Shown here: piece by piece, positions 5,977 to 6,155 of the stretch | How the letters are laid out: each line of letters starts with the position of its first letter | How positions within the stretch are numbered: position 1 is the stretch's first letter | NCBI GenBank assembly: GCA_002298545.1 | Contig: DBKQ01000089.1 | Coordinates: 4,958-11,112, forward strand | Origin: Prevotella sp. UBA746 | GTDB lineage: Bacteria; Bacteroidota; Bacteroidia; Bacteroidales; Bacteroidaceae | DNA: 6,155 nt | Reading direction: 5' to 3' | Notes under the pieces: model-generated | The model's database searches: none | Told to the model about the DNA's origin: nothing | The model's input: only the letters and a program-made list of their open reading frames with translations | Program-made: the position numbers and the translations under genes

Positions 5977-6010
5977 CGGTTGGCTCATTGATTGAGCCAA
6001 TCGTTTTTTT
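5977..6010 (+). terminator. Second intrinsic terminator
   Basis: CGGTTGGCTCA (5977-5987) pairs with TGAGCCAATCG (5993-6003) in 11 pairs including one G-U, around a five-base loop. Seven T follow at 6004-6010. It lies 36 bp beyond the previous terminator in the same orientation. Confidence 0.8.
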
Positions 6011-6155
6011 GTTTCTTATAATATATATTATCAGAAATTCTCTGGTTCTTCGTCCATTTATGTGGTATTTTTAGACAAAAACCGACAAAACCCCCGATGT
6101 CGTTTGCAAGCCTTCGGCTTATTGTATAATGCAAGATATGTCCTATAGAGAGCAA
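6011..6155. other. Noncoding end of the window, possible start of a further gene
   Basis: No gene is established here. Short inverted repeats occur at 6083-6087/6098-6102 (CGACA/TGTCG) and 6108-6112/6116-6120 (AAGCC/GGCTT). An open frame begins at ATG 6129 (or 6138 in the same frame) and reads MQDMSYREQ to the window edge, which is too short to judge. TATAAT at 6125-6130 resembles an E. coli -10 but is not the promoter type used elsewhere in this window. Confidence 0.3.

Larger units (their letters stand above)
5820..6010 (+). ncRNA. Candidate small RNA (about 120 or 190 nt), unassigned family
   Basis: The stretch lies between the promoter at 5782-5813 and two successive intrinsic terminators (5910-5941 and 5977-6010), and it lacks a convincing ORF. 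The predicted RNA would begin with an AU-rich hairpin, TTATATTA (5836-5843) with TAATATAA (5849-5856), loop GTGAA. A U-rich segment with two similar stretches follows (5878-5892 and 5894-5907), then the first terminator hairpin. Readthrough would add a small CCAG/CTGG hairpin (5945-5956) and the second terminator. I do not recognise a known RNA family. Alternatively it is an attenuated leader of a gene beyond the window, or two short RNAs. Start and ends are estimates. Confidence 0.35.

Noticed and set aside
5970..6074. 34-codon frame coding a hydrophobic, membrane-like peptide
   Set aside because: It runs through the terminator hairpin and T tract at 5977-6010. The T-rich DNA explains its hydrophobic residues, and no ribosome site is visible.
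6104..6130. E. coli-like promoter TTGCAA/TATAAT for a gene starting at 6129 or 6138
   Set aside because: Spacing is only 15 bp, the element type does not fit the promoters used elsewhere in the window, and the TATAAT overlaps the putative ATG at 6129.

Overview
The window looks like chromosomal DNA from a member of the Bacteroidota, most likely Prevotellaceae or a close Bacteroidales relative. Three things point there: promoters of the TAnnTTTG (-7) / TTTG (-33) type instead of TATAAT/TTGACA, mostly A-rich leaders without a Shine-Dalgarno, and a secreted multidomain lyase with a C-terminal tail resembling a type IX secretion (T9SS) sorting domain. The GroES and GroEL proteins fit this too. 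Genus and species cannot be fixed from the sequence alone.

Layout. (1) 1-355, minus strand: N-terminal 118 codons of a GH3-family acyl-acid amido synthetase-like protein, cut by the window edge. (2) 356-741: divergent regulatory region. It holds a good minus-strand promoter (494-526) with a structured leader for the GH3 gene. It also holds paired 17-bp palindromes 21 bp apart (610-647) upstream of a plus-strand -7 box (712-719) for the lyase gene. (3) 742-3504, plus: a 920-residue secreted PL1-type pectate lyase. (4) 3505-3653: a heptamer repeat that overlaps the lyase stop codon, then a perfect 11-bp inverted repeat. (5) 3654-5674, plus: groES and groEL, separated by a 119-bp spacer of which 89 bp is two consecutive degenerate tandem arrays (7-bp, then 9-bp units). 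(6) 5675-6155: a strong intrinsic terminator for groESL, then an orphan consensus promoter, no convincing ORF, and two further intrinsic terminators. This is a candidate small RNA or leader locus.

Functionally the window joins an inducible-looking extracellular pectin-degrading enzyme to the housekeeping chaperonin operon. Nothing suggests that the lyase and chaperonin act together. No transposase, CRISPR array, tRNA or rRNA was seen. The least explained parts are the GH3 leader with two competing pairings, the lyase operator-like palindromes, the repeat-built groES-groEL spacer and the orphan transcription unit after groEL. None can be called a new system from sequence alone.
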